From Acidobacteriota bacterium (lineage in GTDB: Bacteria > Acidobacteriota > Thermoanaerobaculia > Multivoradales > SZUA-115): a stretch of DNA of 64,000 nt. The stretch is from NCBI GenBank assembly GCA_024277255.1, contig JAJRVQ010000087.1, positions 62,001-126,000 on the forward strand, written 5' to 3'. Every line of letters begins with the position of its first letter. Position 1 is the stretch's first letter. The notes beneath the pieces were generated by a model. The model did not search any database, was not told the origin of the DNA, and saw nothing but the letters and a program-made list of their open reading frames with translations. The position numbers and the translations under genes are program-made. Positions 43,769 through 52,608 of this stretch are shown piece by piece.

Positions 43769-44509
43769 GTGCGCTACCTGATCGTTTCCGATATGCACGG
43801 GAACTCCGACGCCTTCGCTGCCGTTCTCGATCAGACCGCGGGTGAAGACTTCGATGTCACTTTGGTGCTCGGAGATCTGGTGGGCTACGGTGCATCGCCC
43901 AACAAGGTCATCGAGCAGGTGCAGGGTCTTACGCGTACCGTCTTCGTGGTCCGTGGCAACCACGACAAGGTGGTGGCCGGAATCGACAGCGGTGAGCACT
44001 TCAACCAGGCAGCCCGTGCCGCCGCCGAATGGACGACGGCAGCTCTGACCGCGGACAACCTCAAGTACGTGCTAGAGCTGCCGCAGGGACCCGTCGCCGT
44101 TCATGCCGGTCTGGCCATCTGCCACGGCTCGCCGCTCGACGAGGACGCCTATGTCTTCTCGGAGGTCGACGCTTTCGAGATCTTCAGCCACCACAAGGTG
44201 CCGGTCACCTTCTTCGGCCACACCCACGTCCCCTCGATCTTCTCGATCCACGACAACAGCATTCAGGTCCTGGCCTTGCGCGGCGATGGCTCGCTGCGTC
44301 TGGAGCCGGGAGGCCGCTATCTGATCAACCCGGGCTCCATCGGCCAGCCCCGCGACCGCAACCCGCGGGCCGCCTACATGACTTACGACGAAGCGGAACG
44401 AACGGTGCATTGGTTTCGAATCGAGTACCCGATCGAAATGGCGCAGGCTCGGATCATCCAGGCCGGCTTGCCCTCCCTGCTCGCCGAACGGCTGGCGCTC
44501 GGTATCTAG
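43769..44509 (+). CDS. Metallophosphoesterase (calcineurin-like, YfcE/DUF2437-type)
   Basis: This 246-residue phosphoesterase should need two metal ions. Seen: the opening SDMHGNSDAF (D-x-H metal site), GDLVGYG (G-D), GNHDK (G-N-H-D), a central ICHGSPLDED with His, and FGHTHVP (G-H-T-H) followed by NPGSIGQPRDRNPRAAYMTYD, a typical ending of the YfcE/MJ0936 group. All five metal-binding motifs are present. The substrate is unknown. Start: GTG 43769 with AAGGAG upstream. Confidence 0.9.
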   Translation: MRYLIVSDMHGNSDAFAAVLDQTAGEDFDVTLVLGDLVGYGASPNKVIEQVQGLTRTVFVVRGNHDKVVAGIDSGEHFNQAARAAAEWTTAALTADNLKYVLELPQGPVAVHAGLAICHGSPLDEDAYVFSEVDAFEIFSHHKVPVTFFGHTHVPSIFSIHDNSIQVLALRGDGSLRLEPGGRYLINPGSIGQPRDRNPRAAYMTYDEAERTVHWFRIEYPIEMAQARIIQAGLPSLLAERLALGI

Positions 44510-44575
44510 CAACCGGTATCTAAACACCCGACAGCCGAAGCTCCGATCCGCGCCGGCACGGCATGGGAGCGAGGG

Positions 44576-44713
44576 TCAATCGGCGGATTCGCCGTCGCTG
44601 CTGCCGTCCTCCAGCGCCCGCACCTTGCGGTCGAGGAAGAGCACATAGGCGAAGATACCGGTCCAGATGACCAGGTTCACCGCGACGATCCATCCGTTGC
44701 TGCCTTCGACCAT
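44576..44713 (-). CDS. ccmD: CcmD-like heme exporter small subunit
   Basis: This 45-residue protein has one membrane helix (WIVAVNLVIWTGIFAYVLFLDRKV) and a charged acidic C terminus. Size, topology and place directly behind ccmC fit CcmD, which helps release CcmE from the CcmABCD complex. It starts 17 bases after ccmC. Sequence conservation in CcmD is low, so context carries much of the call. Other ccm genes are not in this window. Confidence 0.75.
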   Translation of the reverse strand: MVEGSNGWIVAVNLVIWTGIFAYVLFLDRKVRALEDGSSDGESAD

Positions 44714-44730
44714 GGAGCGAGCCTCCTACC

Positions 44731-45429
44731 CTATTCTGCTGCCCGAGAACGGCGAGACTCCGCCATCGCCAGAACTCGTACATGGATGGAATGGAGCCAG
44801 AAAAACAGCGCGGTAAAGCCGAGGAAGGAGGCGAGCAGCAGATGGAAGATGCGGCTGTCCAACTGGATCTTGGGTTCGCCGGCCTCGACTCCGATGGCGA
44901 GTAACCGCGCGCTCAAGATCGGTTCCGGGTGGAGCGTGGTGGTGGCCATGCGCGGCGCGATGAAGTACAGCAGCGGTGCGATGACAAAGCCGAGTACCGC
45001 GTAGACCGCCGCCAGCCGTCGCTCGGTCTGTGGGCGGGTGATGGCGTCGCGCAGCACGAGATAGGCGGCGTAGAAGAGCAGGGTGAGGGCGATGGTGACC
45101 TGGCGCGGATCCCAGTTCCAGAAGGTGCCCCACATGGTGCGAGCCAGCATGGCTCCGCTGAGTGCGGCGAGGAGACCGAAGACCAAGCCGATCTGAACCG
45201 CCGCGAGCGCCGCGTGATCATGGCCGGGGCGACGTTTGAGGAGGTAGAGAAGACTCCACACCGCGGCGGCGACGAAGGCGACAAAGGAGACCCATGCCAT
45301 CGGGATGTGGAAGAAGAGAATTCGGCTCGAAGCGCCGACGAACTCCTCGTCCAGCGGCGCATAGAGGTAGGCGCCGACCACGACCATGCAGATCCACAGC
45401 CAGATCAGGTAAGGGAAGGTTCTTCTCAT
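44731..45429 (-). CDS. ccmC: Heme exporter / cytochrome c maturation protein CcmC
   Basis: CcmC presents heme to the chaperone CcmE in cytochrome c maturation. Seen: six hydrophobic segments and the periplasmic tryptophan-rich WWD motif TMWGTFWNWDPRQVT, the defining feature of the heme-handling protein family, with a conserved His in the FHIPMAW segment and another in TTTLHPEP. 232 residues is the usual CcmC length. Start: ATG 45429; the upstream extension is hydrophilic and not family-like. It forms a two-gene unit with ccmD. Confidence 0.92.
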   Translation of the reverse strand: MRRTFPYLIWLWICMVVVGAYLYAPLDEEFVGASSRILFFHIPMAWVSFVAFVAAAVWSLLYLLKRRPGHDHAALAAVQIGLVFGLLAALSGAMLARTMWGTFWNWDPRQVTIALTLLFYAAYLVLRDAITRPQTERRLAAVYAVLGFVIAPLLYFIAPRMATTTLHPEPILSARLLAIGVEAGEPKIQLDSRIFHLLLASFLGFTALFFWLHSIHVRVLAMAESRRSRAAE

Positions 45430-45594
45430 CGCCGGCGCAGTCCTGACAGTGAGTAGCGGTATGAGTCCAAAGCATCGATCCCGTGCCAATTAAGGGCGGT
45501 GTGTCGAGGCCGCCGTCGGCGCCCGTTGTCGATCAGTCTACCGTCTACAGATCCTGCCGCGGTGCTGAATTGGCGAGCAGGACGGGGGCTCACC

Positions 45595-45623
45595 TTGCTT
45601 GGCGGCGCCGGCGCCCGTACGAT
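45595..45623 (+). promoter_or_regulatory. Promoter of the CRTAC1-type gene, leaderless type
   Basis: TTGCTT (45595-45600), 17 bases and TACGAT (45618-45623) end six bases before the ATG at 45630, with no Shine-Dalgarno between them. Confidence 0.5.
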
Positions 45624-45629
45624 GGGACC

Positions 45630-47402
45630 ATGGTGATTGTGGGGCTGCGGAAGTTCTTGGATCGACCGGGCAGCTGCCGAGCGCGGCCGGTGCGCGGCCG
45701 CTCAAAGCTCGTTGGCTGGGTGATGATGGTCGAGCTGGTTGTGGCTTGCCTGGCAACGGCGGAGCCGGCGATTCGCCTGCGCGAGGTGTCGGCCGCTTGG
45801 GGGGTCGAGTTTCAACACCACCATGGTGGCTCGGGCCGCTATTACATGGTCGAGACGATGGTTGGCGGCGTCGTCGTCTTCGACTATGACGGTGACGGCG
45901 ACCCGGATCTCTTCTTCGTGGACGGCGGCTCCTTGCCGGGGTATGAGGGCGAGCCGGCACGCAGCCGCTTGTGGCGCAACGACGGCCCGGCTCGCTTCGT
46001 CGAGGTGACGCGGGAGGCGGGTGTCGTGTCTCCGGACTATGGATGCGGCGCGGTGGCCGGCGACGTGGACGCGGATGGGGATCTCGACCTCTACATCACC
46101 GCTTTCGGCCGCAATCGGCTGCTGATCAACCGGGGGGACGGCACCTTCACCGATCGGTCCTCTGCGGCCGGCGTGGACGATGGGCGGTGGAGCATGCCGG
46201 CCAGCTTTGCCGATCATGACCGCGACGGCGATCTCGATCTCTATGTGGTCAACTACGTCCAAGTGCACTTGGACCATCACCGCACCTGCGGCGACGCGGC
46301 ACTGGGCATCACCGACTACTGCAACCCTGAGCTGTTCGAACCGCTAACCGATCGCTACTACCGCAACCGAGGCGACGGCAGCTTCGAGGATGCGACGGCG
46401 GCGGCGGGTCTCAGCGCGCCGCCGGCCGCGGGGTTGGGAGTGGTCAGCGCCGATCTCGACGGCGATGGTTGGATCGACTTGTACGTCGGCAATGACCTGG
46501 CTCCAAACTTCTTCTTCCGCAACCGGGGCGACGGCACTTTCGAGGACATGTCGCTGCTTTCGGGCACCGCCTACAGCGATCGCGGCCGGCCGGAGGCGAG
46601 CATGGGGATCGACGCCGGCGACTACGACGGCGACGGCGACCTCGATCTGGTGGTGGCCAATTTCGACCTGGAAACCAACGCGCTCTACCGCAACACGGCG
46701 CAAGGCCTTTTTCTCGATGGCCGTTTTTCAGCCGGCCTGGCGCAACCTTCACTCCAGCAACTCGGCTTTGGAATCCTCTTTGCCGACCTCGATCAAGACG
46801 GTTGGCTCGATCTGTTGGTCGCCAATGGCCACATCGCTGAGAACGCGGCACGTCTGCGCCAAGGCAGTGGCTACGAACAGCCGAACCAGCTGTTCAAGAA
46901 TCGATCCGCCGGCCGGTTCCAGCTGCTCTCGGACTCCGGCTTCGACGCCGGCGAGCCGCGGGTCAGCCGAGCGCTGGCCAGCGGTGATCTAGACGGCGAC
47001 GGCGATCTCGATATCGTGGTGGTCAATTCCAACCAACGGGCGACGATCTTCGAGAACATCACCGCTACCTCCGGCGGTTGGCTGCGAGTGAAGCTGCGTT
47101 CTGCTCGCGGCGAACCGTTCGCTGTGGGGGCGAGAGTCGAACTTAGCCTGCAATCTCCACCGGCGGGCAGCCCGTCTCGACTGGTGCGCGAAGTCCGCGC
47201 CGGTTCCTCCTTCCTCTCGCACAGTGAGATGACCTTGCACTTTGGCCTTGGGGAACTTGGAGCGGACCAGCGTCTCGGCAGCTTGCGGGTCGCCTGGCCC
47301 TCCGGGAAGGTGCAGCGCATCGAGGGGCTGCCGGCGGGCAGGAGGGTGGTCTTGGTCGAACGCCAAGACCGGTCAGCGGCCTTGGTCGGAACTCAAGGCT
47401 GA
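45630..47402 (+). CDS. CRTAC1-type FG-GAP repeat protein with ASPIC/UnbV domain
   Basis: This 590-residue exported protein is built as a seven-bladed FG-GAP/VCBS propeller with a C-terminal ASPIC/UnbV domain. Seen: a hydrophobic N-terminal stretch (LVGWVMMVELVVACLATAEP), the conserved VEFQHHHGGSGRYYMVETMVGGVVVFDYDGDGDPDLFFVDGG block (in pieces), and repeated D-x-D-x-D-G-D-x-D-L calcium loops such as DVDADGDLDLY, DHDRDGDLDLYV, DLDGDGWIDLY, DYDGDGDLDLVV and DLDGDGDLDIVV. The C-terminal NGW.RV-like GGWLRVKLRS...FAVGARVELS and VAWPSGKVQRIEGL segments define ASPIC/UnbV. The family role is unknown (extracellular calcium-binding). A second ATG (45723) would give a short signal peptide. The 3' end overlaps the convergent TPR gene by 30 bases. 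Confidence 0.88.
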   Translation: MVIVGLRKFLDRPGSCRARPVRGRSKLVGWVMMVELVVACLATAEPAIRLREVSAAWGVEFQHHHGGSGRYYMVETMVGGVVVFDYDGDGDPDLFFVDGGSLPGYEGEPARSRLWRNDGPARFVEVTREAGVVSPDYGCGAVAGDVDADGDLDLYITAFGRNRLLINRGDGTFTDRSSAAGVDDGRWSMPASFADHDRDGDLDLYVVNYVQVHLDHHRTCGDAALGITDYCNPELFEPLTDRYYRNRGDGSFEDATAAAGLSAPPAAGLGVVSADLDGDGWIDLYVGNDLAPNFFFRNRGDGTFEDMSLLSGTAYSDRGRPEASMGIDAGDYDGDGDLDLVVANFDLETNALYRNTAQGLFLDGRFSAGLAQPSLQQLGFGILFADLDQDGWLDLLVANGHIAENAARLRQGSGYEQPNQLFKNRSAGRFQLLSDSGFDAGEPRVSRALASGDLDGDGDLDIVVVNSNQRATIFENITATSGGWLRVKLRSARGEPFAVGARVELSLQSPPAGSPSRLVREVRAGSSFLSHSEMTLHFGLGELGADQRLGSLRVAWPSGKVQRIEGLPAGRRVVLVERQDRSAALVGTQG

Positions 47403-48863
47403 CCGGAACTCTTCGAGCTGGCCTGGAAAGCGCTTTGCCGCCTGCTCGGCGACCTGATTCGCCCTTTGAAGTTGGCCGGTTTGGCGAAGCAGTCGAATCT
47501 CCGCCAGCCAGGGCCGCGGGTCTTTGGGCGCTACCGTCTGTTCCTGGTGCAGGAGGTCCAGGGCACGATCGGTCTCGCCTTGCGCCGCAACCTTGGCGGC
47601 CTGGGCCAGATTGCGCGCCGTAGGATCGCTGGCGCCGGCCTGGGCGGTGGACTGGAGTTCACGCTGGGAGGTCGCGTGCAGCGTCAACTGGCGAAAGCGC
47701 TGGAGAGCCGCCATCCCAGCCTGGCGCTGGCCACTCAAGACCAGCGCCTGACCGTAGTTCTGCCATGCTTGAGTATCCGATGGTGACAGCTCGGTGGCCT
47801 GCTTCAGGTAGGGAAGAGCGCGTGCGGCGAGATCTTGCGTCAGCAAGGCTTGCCCGTAGTGGAAGAACAAAGCGGCGCGCAAATCTCCCGGCAGGTCGCC
47901 CGGCGGGTGCGGACCTTCGATCGCCTCGATGAACGGCTGCAGCGTCGCGGCGGCTTGCGCGGCGGCTCCGGCCGTGAAGTGGGCTCGCGCCAAGAGCAGC
48001 GCCAGGTTCGCGTCCTTCTCGGTTCTGCCGCGCAAGAGTCCCACCACCGCCTCGCCGTTGGCCAGCCGCAAGTAGGCCTCGGCGGCGACGCGTCGCATGT
48101 CTAGGGAAACCCTATCTTCGCCGGCCGGCGCCACCGTCCGTTTCAGCTGTGCGCTCAGCAGATCGGCGGCGGCCTGAGGTTCCCCGGTGATCAGCAGAAG
48201 TTTGCCGTGCAACAGGGCAACCCGTGGCTCGTCGTCGGCCAACCCATCGAGCAGCTGCTGAGCCTCCGGCGGGCGGTTCAACTCGACGGCGCAGGCCGCC
48301 GCAGCGAGCCGGGCTTCCTTGTCCCCGGGGTGCGATTCAACCCAGGAGAGGAGCAAGGGCAAGGCTTCGGCCAGGCGACCGAGCCCGCCCAGCATGAGCC
48401 CGAGGTCGCGTTGGGCCTCGACCGCCGCTGCGCTCTGGGCGGCACGCCGAAGGTAGCCCTCCGCCTCGTCGAAGCGGCCCAGACTCCGAGCGGCACGTCC
48501 CGCGTTGTGGAGCGCTATGGGATCGGCGTTTGCGTCGGCGACGAGGGGCCGCAGGGTGGCGAGAGCTTTCGCGGGTTGGCCCAAGCGCAGCTCGAGAGCA
48601 CCGAGCAGCGCCATCGCTCTTGGCGCCGGTGGTGAACGGTGACGAAGCGGTTCGAGAGTGCGAGCCGCCGCTTCGAAGTTGCCCTTCTCGGCCAGTTGAA
48701 GAGCGCTCCTGAAAAGCTCTCCGACATCCTGCGCGATGCCGGGCGAGGGGGTCGAAAGAGCCACCAGCAGGGCAGCGACAAGGCCACCTAGAAGAGGTCG
48801 AGCCAGTCGATGAAAGGCAGGTCGGACGGCAGGTCGGACATTAGGTTGGACAGCAGGGTGCAT
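47373..48863 (-). CDS. Exported TPR-repeat protein
   Basis: This 496-residue protein has a signal peptide (LLGGLVAALLVALSTPSPGIAQ) and about ten TPR-like helix pairs over most of its length (for example FRSALQLAEKGNFEAAARTLEPL, LGALELRLGQPAKALATLRPLV, AALFFHYGQALLTQDLAARALPYLKQATELSPSD in parts). It is probably periplasmic. The gene is convergent with, and overlaps, the CRTAC1-type gene. TPR and ASPIC/UnbV proteins are often found side by side in Acidobacteriota and Planctomycetes, so they may share a role, but this is inference. The n-region contains a short repetitive segment (QPNVRPAVRP) from a tandem 12-bp repeat. Confidence 0.85.
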   Translation of the reverse strand: MHPAVQPNVRPAVRPAFHRLARPLLGGLVAALLVALSTPSPGIAQDVGELFRSALQLAEKGNFEAAARTLEPLRHRSPPAPRAMALLGALELRLGQPAKALATLRPLVADANADPIALHNAGRAARSLGRFDEAEGYLRRAAQSAAAVEAQRDLGLMLGGLGRLAEALPLLLSWVESHPGDKEARLAAAACAVELNRPPEAQQLLDGLADDEPRVALLHGKLLLITGEPQAAADLLSAQLKRTVAPAGEDRVSLDMRRVAAEAYLRLANGEAVVGLLRGRTEKDANLALLLARAHFTAGAAAQAAATLQPFIEAIEGPHPPGDLPGDLRAALFFHYGQALLTQDLAARALPYLKQATELSPSDTQAWQNYGQALVLSGQRQAGMAALQRFRQLTLHATSQRELQSTAQAGASDPTARNLAQAAKVAAQGETDRALDLLHQEQTVAPKDPRPWLAEIRLLRQTGQLQRANQVAEQAAKRFPGQLEEFRSALSSDQGR

Positions 48864-48924
48864 GACTATCTCTGGCCTTGACCCAGTCTACAGCAGGCGA
48901 TGTGGAGAGCTGCTGCGCCGCTGG

Positions 48925-48930
48925 TACAAT
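48925..48930 (+). promoter_or_regulatory. TACAAT -10 box next to the HEAT/cyclophilin start codon
   Basis: TACAAT ends eight bases before the ATG at 48939. No good -35 box is seen 16-18 bases upstream and no Shine-Dalgarno follows, so a leaderless start is possible. Confidence 0.4.
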
Positions 48931-48938
48931 CGGCGGCC

Positions 48939-51074
48939 ATGCAACGAGGCCGAAAGATAGACCCGCCGAGCCCGATCGACCGACCTACTCTCTTGTGGCC
49001 ACGGGCGCGCGGGACGGTTCAGCTTCTCGCTGCACTGTGGCTCGCCGCCGGCCTTTCCTCCTGCACGGGGGCTACGGCGACTCGGGTGGTTTGGCGGGAC
49101 CACAAGTCCGCCAGTTCAACGACCGCCGACCAGGGCTATCTCGACCGGGGCTCTCCAGACCAGGGCTATCTCGAACAGAGAGTTCTCCTCATGGTGATGG
49201 CGGAGCGCCGCCTCTACGACCCGTACAGTGTGCGGGAGGCGCTCAAAGGGGATGCGCCGCTGCGCGAGGAGCTGGCCTGGACGCTCGGCCGGGTCGGCGA
49301 CGGCAAGGGACGCGGCGTTCTCGAGGAGCTGCTGGTGGACGAAGCCGCCCCGGTTCGTCGCGCGGCGGCCTTTGCTCTGGGCTATCTCGAACCGGATGGC
49401 CCGCCGGTGGCCCTGCTGCGGGCCGCCGCCGGTGCGGACCGGGAGACGGCGATTCTGGCGGTGGAGTCTCTGGCCGCGAAGGGGACAGGGGTGGCCGAGG
49501 TGCTCCAGGCCTTGACGCCGTTGTCCGCGGAGGAGCGGTGGGCCCGCCTACTGCCGTCGCTCCACCGCTTCGAGGACGACAACACCACCCTGCTGGCCGC
49601 GGGTGGCCTGCAAGTCGAGGAGCCGGAGCTGCACGCTGCCGCGGCTTTTGCTTTGACCCACGATCCGGCACCAGGGTCGCTGTCGTTGATCCGTGGCCTG
49701 TTGGGCGATGGCGAGGCGCAGGTTCGTGGCTGGGCGGTCGGTGCGCTCGGCGAGGTGGGAGAGGGTTCTGACCTCGAGCGTCTGTTGCCGTTTCTCGGTG
49801 ACAGTTCGGTGGGGCCGGTGGTGCGCGCGCTGCGCGCGGCGCAGAGCTTGATCGCCGCCGGCAAGAGCGCCGCCCCCGATTCCTGGCGGCCACGTCTCGT
49901 CGCGCTGTGTGCCGACAAGCGGCCCGCCGTTCGTCTGGCGGCGCTGCGCGCGGCCGGGGCTTGGTTGCTCGATCCCGAGCTCGGCAAGGTGCTGGTCGAC
50001 CGTGCTCGCGGCGCTCAGTCGGAAGGTGAACGCACCGCTGCCTTACTGGCTCTCGCCGCGGCCGACCATCCCCGGGCGGTAGAGCTGATCCGCGAAGCGG
50101 CGGCCTCCGCCAGGCCCACACTGCGCGCGGTGGCGGCTCGTGGCGCGGGGCTGTTGTCCGACGGTGAGTTGTTGACTTTGCTGAGCCAAGACGAGGTCGG
50201 CGGCGTGCGCGCCGCAGCCTACCTGGCCAGTTTGCGCGCCTACGACCGAGTCGCCGGAGAGGAGGACGAGGTGTTGGAGTCTTGGGCCAGAATCGCCCTT
50301 GCCGATCCCGACTCCGCGGTGCGGGGCACGGTCCTCGATTGGCTCAGCCAGCGTCCGATTCTGCCCTCCCATGAACTGGTCGCCGCCATCGAGCCAGCGC
50401 GCCGGGACCGTATCGTCGACACCAAGCTGAGCGCCGTCTCCGCTCTGGTGGCTCGCGGTCTGGAGGTGGCGCTGGAGCGCGATGGGGTGATCGTGGAGCT
50501 GGAGAGGCTGGCCCGGGGCGCCGACTACCCGCTGCGCCGGGCCGCTGTCGAAGCCCTGGTCCATTTCGGAGAGCCGCTCTGGTCGGCGGGCTCGGCCGGC
50601 CCGGGGCGCGGAGCGACGGTCTACCGTGACCTGCTGGTGGCGGGACTGCCGTCGGGCACCATAGAGTTACAGACCGAACGAGGCAAGGTCCGCATCGAGC
50701 TGCGCTGCCGGCGGGCCGTCCTCACCTGCCTGAGTTTCCTGCAGCTGACTCGCCAGGGCTTCTTCGACGGCCAGCTCTTCCATCGCGTCATCCCGGCCTC
50801 GCTGGTGCAGACGGGCGATCCACGGGGCGACGGCTGGGGTGGTCCCGGATACACCTTGCGGGACGAGCCCAACCTGCTGCGCTTCCGGCGGGGCGTTGTC
50901 GGCATGGCGCACTCGGGACCCGACACGGCGGGAAGTCAGTTCTTCGTAACCCTCACTCGTCGGCCGGAGCTCGATGGCCGTTATACCGCTTTCGGCGAGG
51001 TGGTCGAGGGTCTCGCCGTACTCGACTCGATCCTGCCGGGCGACCGGCTGGAGCGCGTGGTCATTGTTCCGTAG
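48939..51074 (+). CDS. Lipoprotein with HEAT repeats fused to a cyclophilin-type peptidyl-prolyl isomerase
   Basis: This 711-residue protein couples a scaffold to a protein-folding enzyme. Seen: a signal peptide with lipobox LSSC (Cys at about residue 42); 10-14 HEAT-like helical repeats (about 90-570), each with the D-x-x-x-x-V-R-x-A-A-x-x-A-L-G pattern (EAAPVRRAAAFALG, DGEAQVRGWAVGALG, DKRPAVRLAALRAAG); and a cyclophilin domain at about 575-711 with GKVRIELRCRRAVLTC, FFDGQLFHRVIPASLVQTGDP, GTAGSQFF-like DTAGSQFFVTLTRRPELDGRYTAFG (catalytic Arg in FHRV). I chose ATG 48939 because it lies close behind the -10-like box; an ATG at 48900 is also open. Two imperfect repeats (QGYL) near residue 65 come from a 24-bp tandem duplication. 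Confidence 0.85.
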   Translation: MQRGRKIDPPSPIDRPTLLWPRARGTVQLLAALWLAAGLSSCTGATATRVVWRDHKSASSTTADQGYLDRGSPDQGYLEQRVLLMVMAERRLYDPYSVREALKGDAPLREELAWTLGRVGDGKGRGVLEELLVDEAAPVRRAAAFALGYLEPDGPPVALLRAAAGADRETAILAVESLAAKGTGVAEVLQALTPLSAEERWARLLPSLHRFEDDNTTLLAAGGLQVEEPELHAAAAFALTHDPAPGSLSLIRGLLGDGEAQVRGWAVGALGEVGEGSDLERLLPFLGDSSVGPVVRALRAAQSLIAAGKSAAPDSWRPRLVALCADKRPAVRLAALRAAGAWLLDPELGKVLVDRARGAQSEGERTAALLALAAADHPRAVELIREAAASARPTLRAVAARGAGLLSDGELLTLLSQDEVGGVRAAAYLASLRAYDRVAGEEDEVLESWARIALADPDSAVRGTVLDWLSQRPILPSHELVAAIEPARRDRIVDTKLSAVSALVARGLEVALERDGVIVELERLARGADYPLRRAAVEALVHFGEPLWSAGSAGPGRGATVYRDLLVAGLPSGTIELQTERGKVRIELRCRRAVLTCLSFLQLTRQGFFDGQLFHRVIPASLVQTGDPRGDGWGGPGYTLRDEPNLLRFRRGVVGMAHSGPDTAGSQFFVTLTRRPELDGRYTAFGEVVEGLAVLDSILPGDRLERVVIVP

Positions 51075-51089
51075 CATCGGCAAGGCTGG

Positions 51090-51095
51090 TAAACT
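51090..51095 (+). promoter_or_regulatory. TAAACT -10 box next to the thioredoxin-like gene
   Basis: TAAACT ends nine bases before the ATG at 51105; there is no Shine-Dalgarno in the 9-base leader. A leaderless start is possible, although the gene could also be read from the promoter upstream. Confidence 0.4.
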
Positions 51096-51104
51096 CGCTG
51101 TTCT

Positions 51105-51716
51105 ATGAAGCCCTCTAGCCGGTTGTGGTGGTTGGTGCCGCTGCTGATTACCCTTGCCTGTTCCGCGGCGACGACCCGGGGGCGGGGAGGTGAGCCTGAA
51201 GAGGACCCCTTGCCGGAGCTTCTCGGCCCGTTGACCCGGGAGCAGGTTCTGGCCGCCCTGCCCGACTGGGCCGATGCCATGGCCGAGGCGGCGACCGATA
51301 TCGAGGAGGATGCGGTGCAGTGGCTCCGGGATGTGCCGCCCGGAGCCGCGGTGACCGTCTATTTTGGAACCTGGTGCTCCGACAGTCGCCGAGAGGTCTC
51401 CCGCCTGTGGGCGGTGCTCGAGTCGTTGGGCGTAGATGAGACGGCGCACGGTCTGCCCTTCGACGTGCGTTACATCGGCGTCGACCGGGAGAAGAAGCAG
51501 CCACCGGGGCTCGTTTCCACCCTCGACCTGCGCTATGTGCCGACCATCGTCGTGCGTCGCGGGTCGTTGGAGACAGGGCGGATCGTCGAGGTGCCTCTGA
51601 TCAGTCTCGAAGTGGACCTCGCGGCTCTGCTCAGCGGTGAAATGTCGGGCATTTTGACCGGCAGTCGCCCGGAGCTGTTGACCGAGACAGCGCAACCCTC
51701 GGATCACCAAGAGTAG
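51105..51716 (+). CDS. Thioredoxin-fold lipoprotein with a CxxS-type active site
   Basis: This 203-residue lipoprotein has a signal with lipobox ITLAC (Cys at about 19), a helical spacer, and a thioredoxin-like domain (about 75-185) with AAVTVYFGTWCSDSRREV followed by VRYIGVDREKKQP and the cis-Pro loop RYVPTIVVRRG. The active-site-like motif is WCSDS, a single Cys where thioredoxins have CxxC. It may bind or reduce substrates through one Cys or act as a chaperone; the sequence does not decide. It follows the HEAT/cyclophilin gene after 30 bases and a small membrane-protein gene comes next. Confidence 0.82.
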   Translation: MKPSSRLWWLVPLLITLACSAATTRGRGGEPEEDPLPELLGPLTREQVLAALPDWADAMAEAATDIEEDAVQWLRDVPPGAAVTVYFGTWCSDSRREVSRLWAVLESLGVDETAHGLPFDVRYIGVDREKKQPPGLVSTLDLRYVPTIVVRRGSLETGRIVEVPLISLEVDLAALLSGEMSGILTGSRPELLTETAQPSDHQE

Positions 51717-51720
51717 AAGC

Positions 51721-51900
51721 ATGGGTGTATTCCGCGCCAACATGGGCTGGCTGCTGCAAGTCCTCGGAATGGTGGTCACCGGAGCTGCCTTGCTGATTGG
51801 CGTCGGCTACGGAGTGCTGCGCGCCGAGGTCTTTATCCTCGGACTTGGCGGTGCCATTTTCCTCCTCGGCCGCCATTTGGCGCAGAATTCGCAAGATTGA
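51721..51900 (+). CDS. Small two-helix membrane protein
   Basis: This 59-residue hypothetical protein has two hydrophobic helices (MGWLLQVLGMVVTGAALLIGVGYGV and FILGLGGAIFLLGRHL) joined by a short loop. It lies four bases after the thioredoxin-like gene and before the sigma-factor gene, so it is probably read with the former. I recognise no family. It is too short for many gene callers, but the close spacing and good codon pattern support it. Confidence 0.65.
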   Translation: MGVFRANMGWLLQVLGMVVTGAALLIGVGYGVLRAEVFILGLGGAIFLLGRHLAQNSQD

Positions 51901-51979
51901 CCGCCGGCGACTCCCCCGTCGGGTCAATTTTCGTGTTTGCTCTTCCTGCAACCTTGCGGACCCCTTGCCGTAGAGAGCC

Positions 51980-52567
51980 ATGACGCCAGGAATCGAGCCC
52001 CTCACCGACGAACAGCTGGTGGCGCGAGCCCTGGCGGGAGACCGCGACCGGTTCGGCGATCTGGTGGAGCGCTACCAGAGTCGGCTGGTCAACTATCTTT
52101 TCCGTCTTCTACGCAATATTGACGAGGCCCACGAGCTGTCGCAAGAGGTTTTCCTCAAGGTGTACCAAGCCCTAGACCGCTACGATCCGCGGTACAAATT
52201 CTCGACCTGGATCTTCCGGGTGGCGCAAAATGCGGCCATCGACCAGATCCGCAAGCGACGACTGAAGCTCGTCTCGCTGAGCCGGCCCGAGGATGGGGAG
52301 GGCGAAGCCCACGATTGGGATCTGCCGAGCGATCACCGCGGACCGTATGGGGATCTGCGCAACCAGGAGCGCAGCGACGCCATCCAGCAGGCGATCGACA
52401 GCTTGCCGTGGGATTACCGCGAACTCATCGTCATGCGCCATTTCGCCGAGTTGCCGTACGAAGAGATCGCGCGGCTCAAGGAGATGCCACTGGGCACGGT
52501 GAAGAACAAGCTTTTTCGCGGGCGCCAGGCGCTCAAAGAGAAGCTGTCGGATTTCCTGGTCGACTAG
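51980..52567 (+). CDS. ECF RNA polymerase sigma factor (RpoE-like)
   Basis: This 195-residue group-4 sigma factor directs RNA polymerase to a stress regulon. Seen: the region 2 block FGDLVERYQSRLVNYLFRLLRN...DEAHELSQEVFLKVYQAL and YKFSTWIFRVAQNAAIDQIRKRR, then region 4 with LPWDYRELIVMRHFAELPYEEIARLKEMPLGTVKNKLFRGRQAL (helix-turn-helix), in pieces as shown. The next gene, an anti-sigma-like membrane protein, begins 41 bases downstream, and a bactofilin-like membrane protein follows it, a common ECF arrangement. No sigma-factor target promoter is recognised in front of it. Confidence 0.95.
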   Translation: MTPGIEPLTDEQLVARALAGDRDRFGDLVERYQSRLVNYLFRLLRNIDEAHELSQEVFLKVYQALDRYDPRYKFSTWIFRVAQNAAIDQIRKRRLKLVSLSRPEDGEGEAHDWDLPSDHRGPYGDLRNQERSDAIQQAIDSLPWDYRELIVMRHFAELPYEEIARLKEMPLGTVKNKLFRGRQALKEKLSDFLVD

Positions 52568-52608
52568 ACCGGGAAGAGTGTCGAGAAAAGTGCCGAATGG
52601 AGAAGCCG

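Noticed and set aside
48812..48850. Tandem short repeat in the TPR gene as a possible CRISPR or array
   Set aside because: Only two or three imperfect 12-base copies within the signal-peptide coding region; no spacers.
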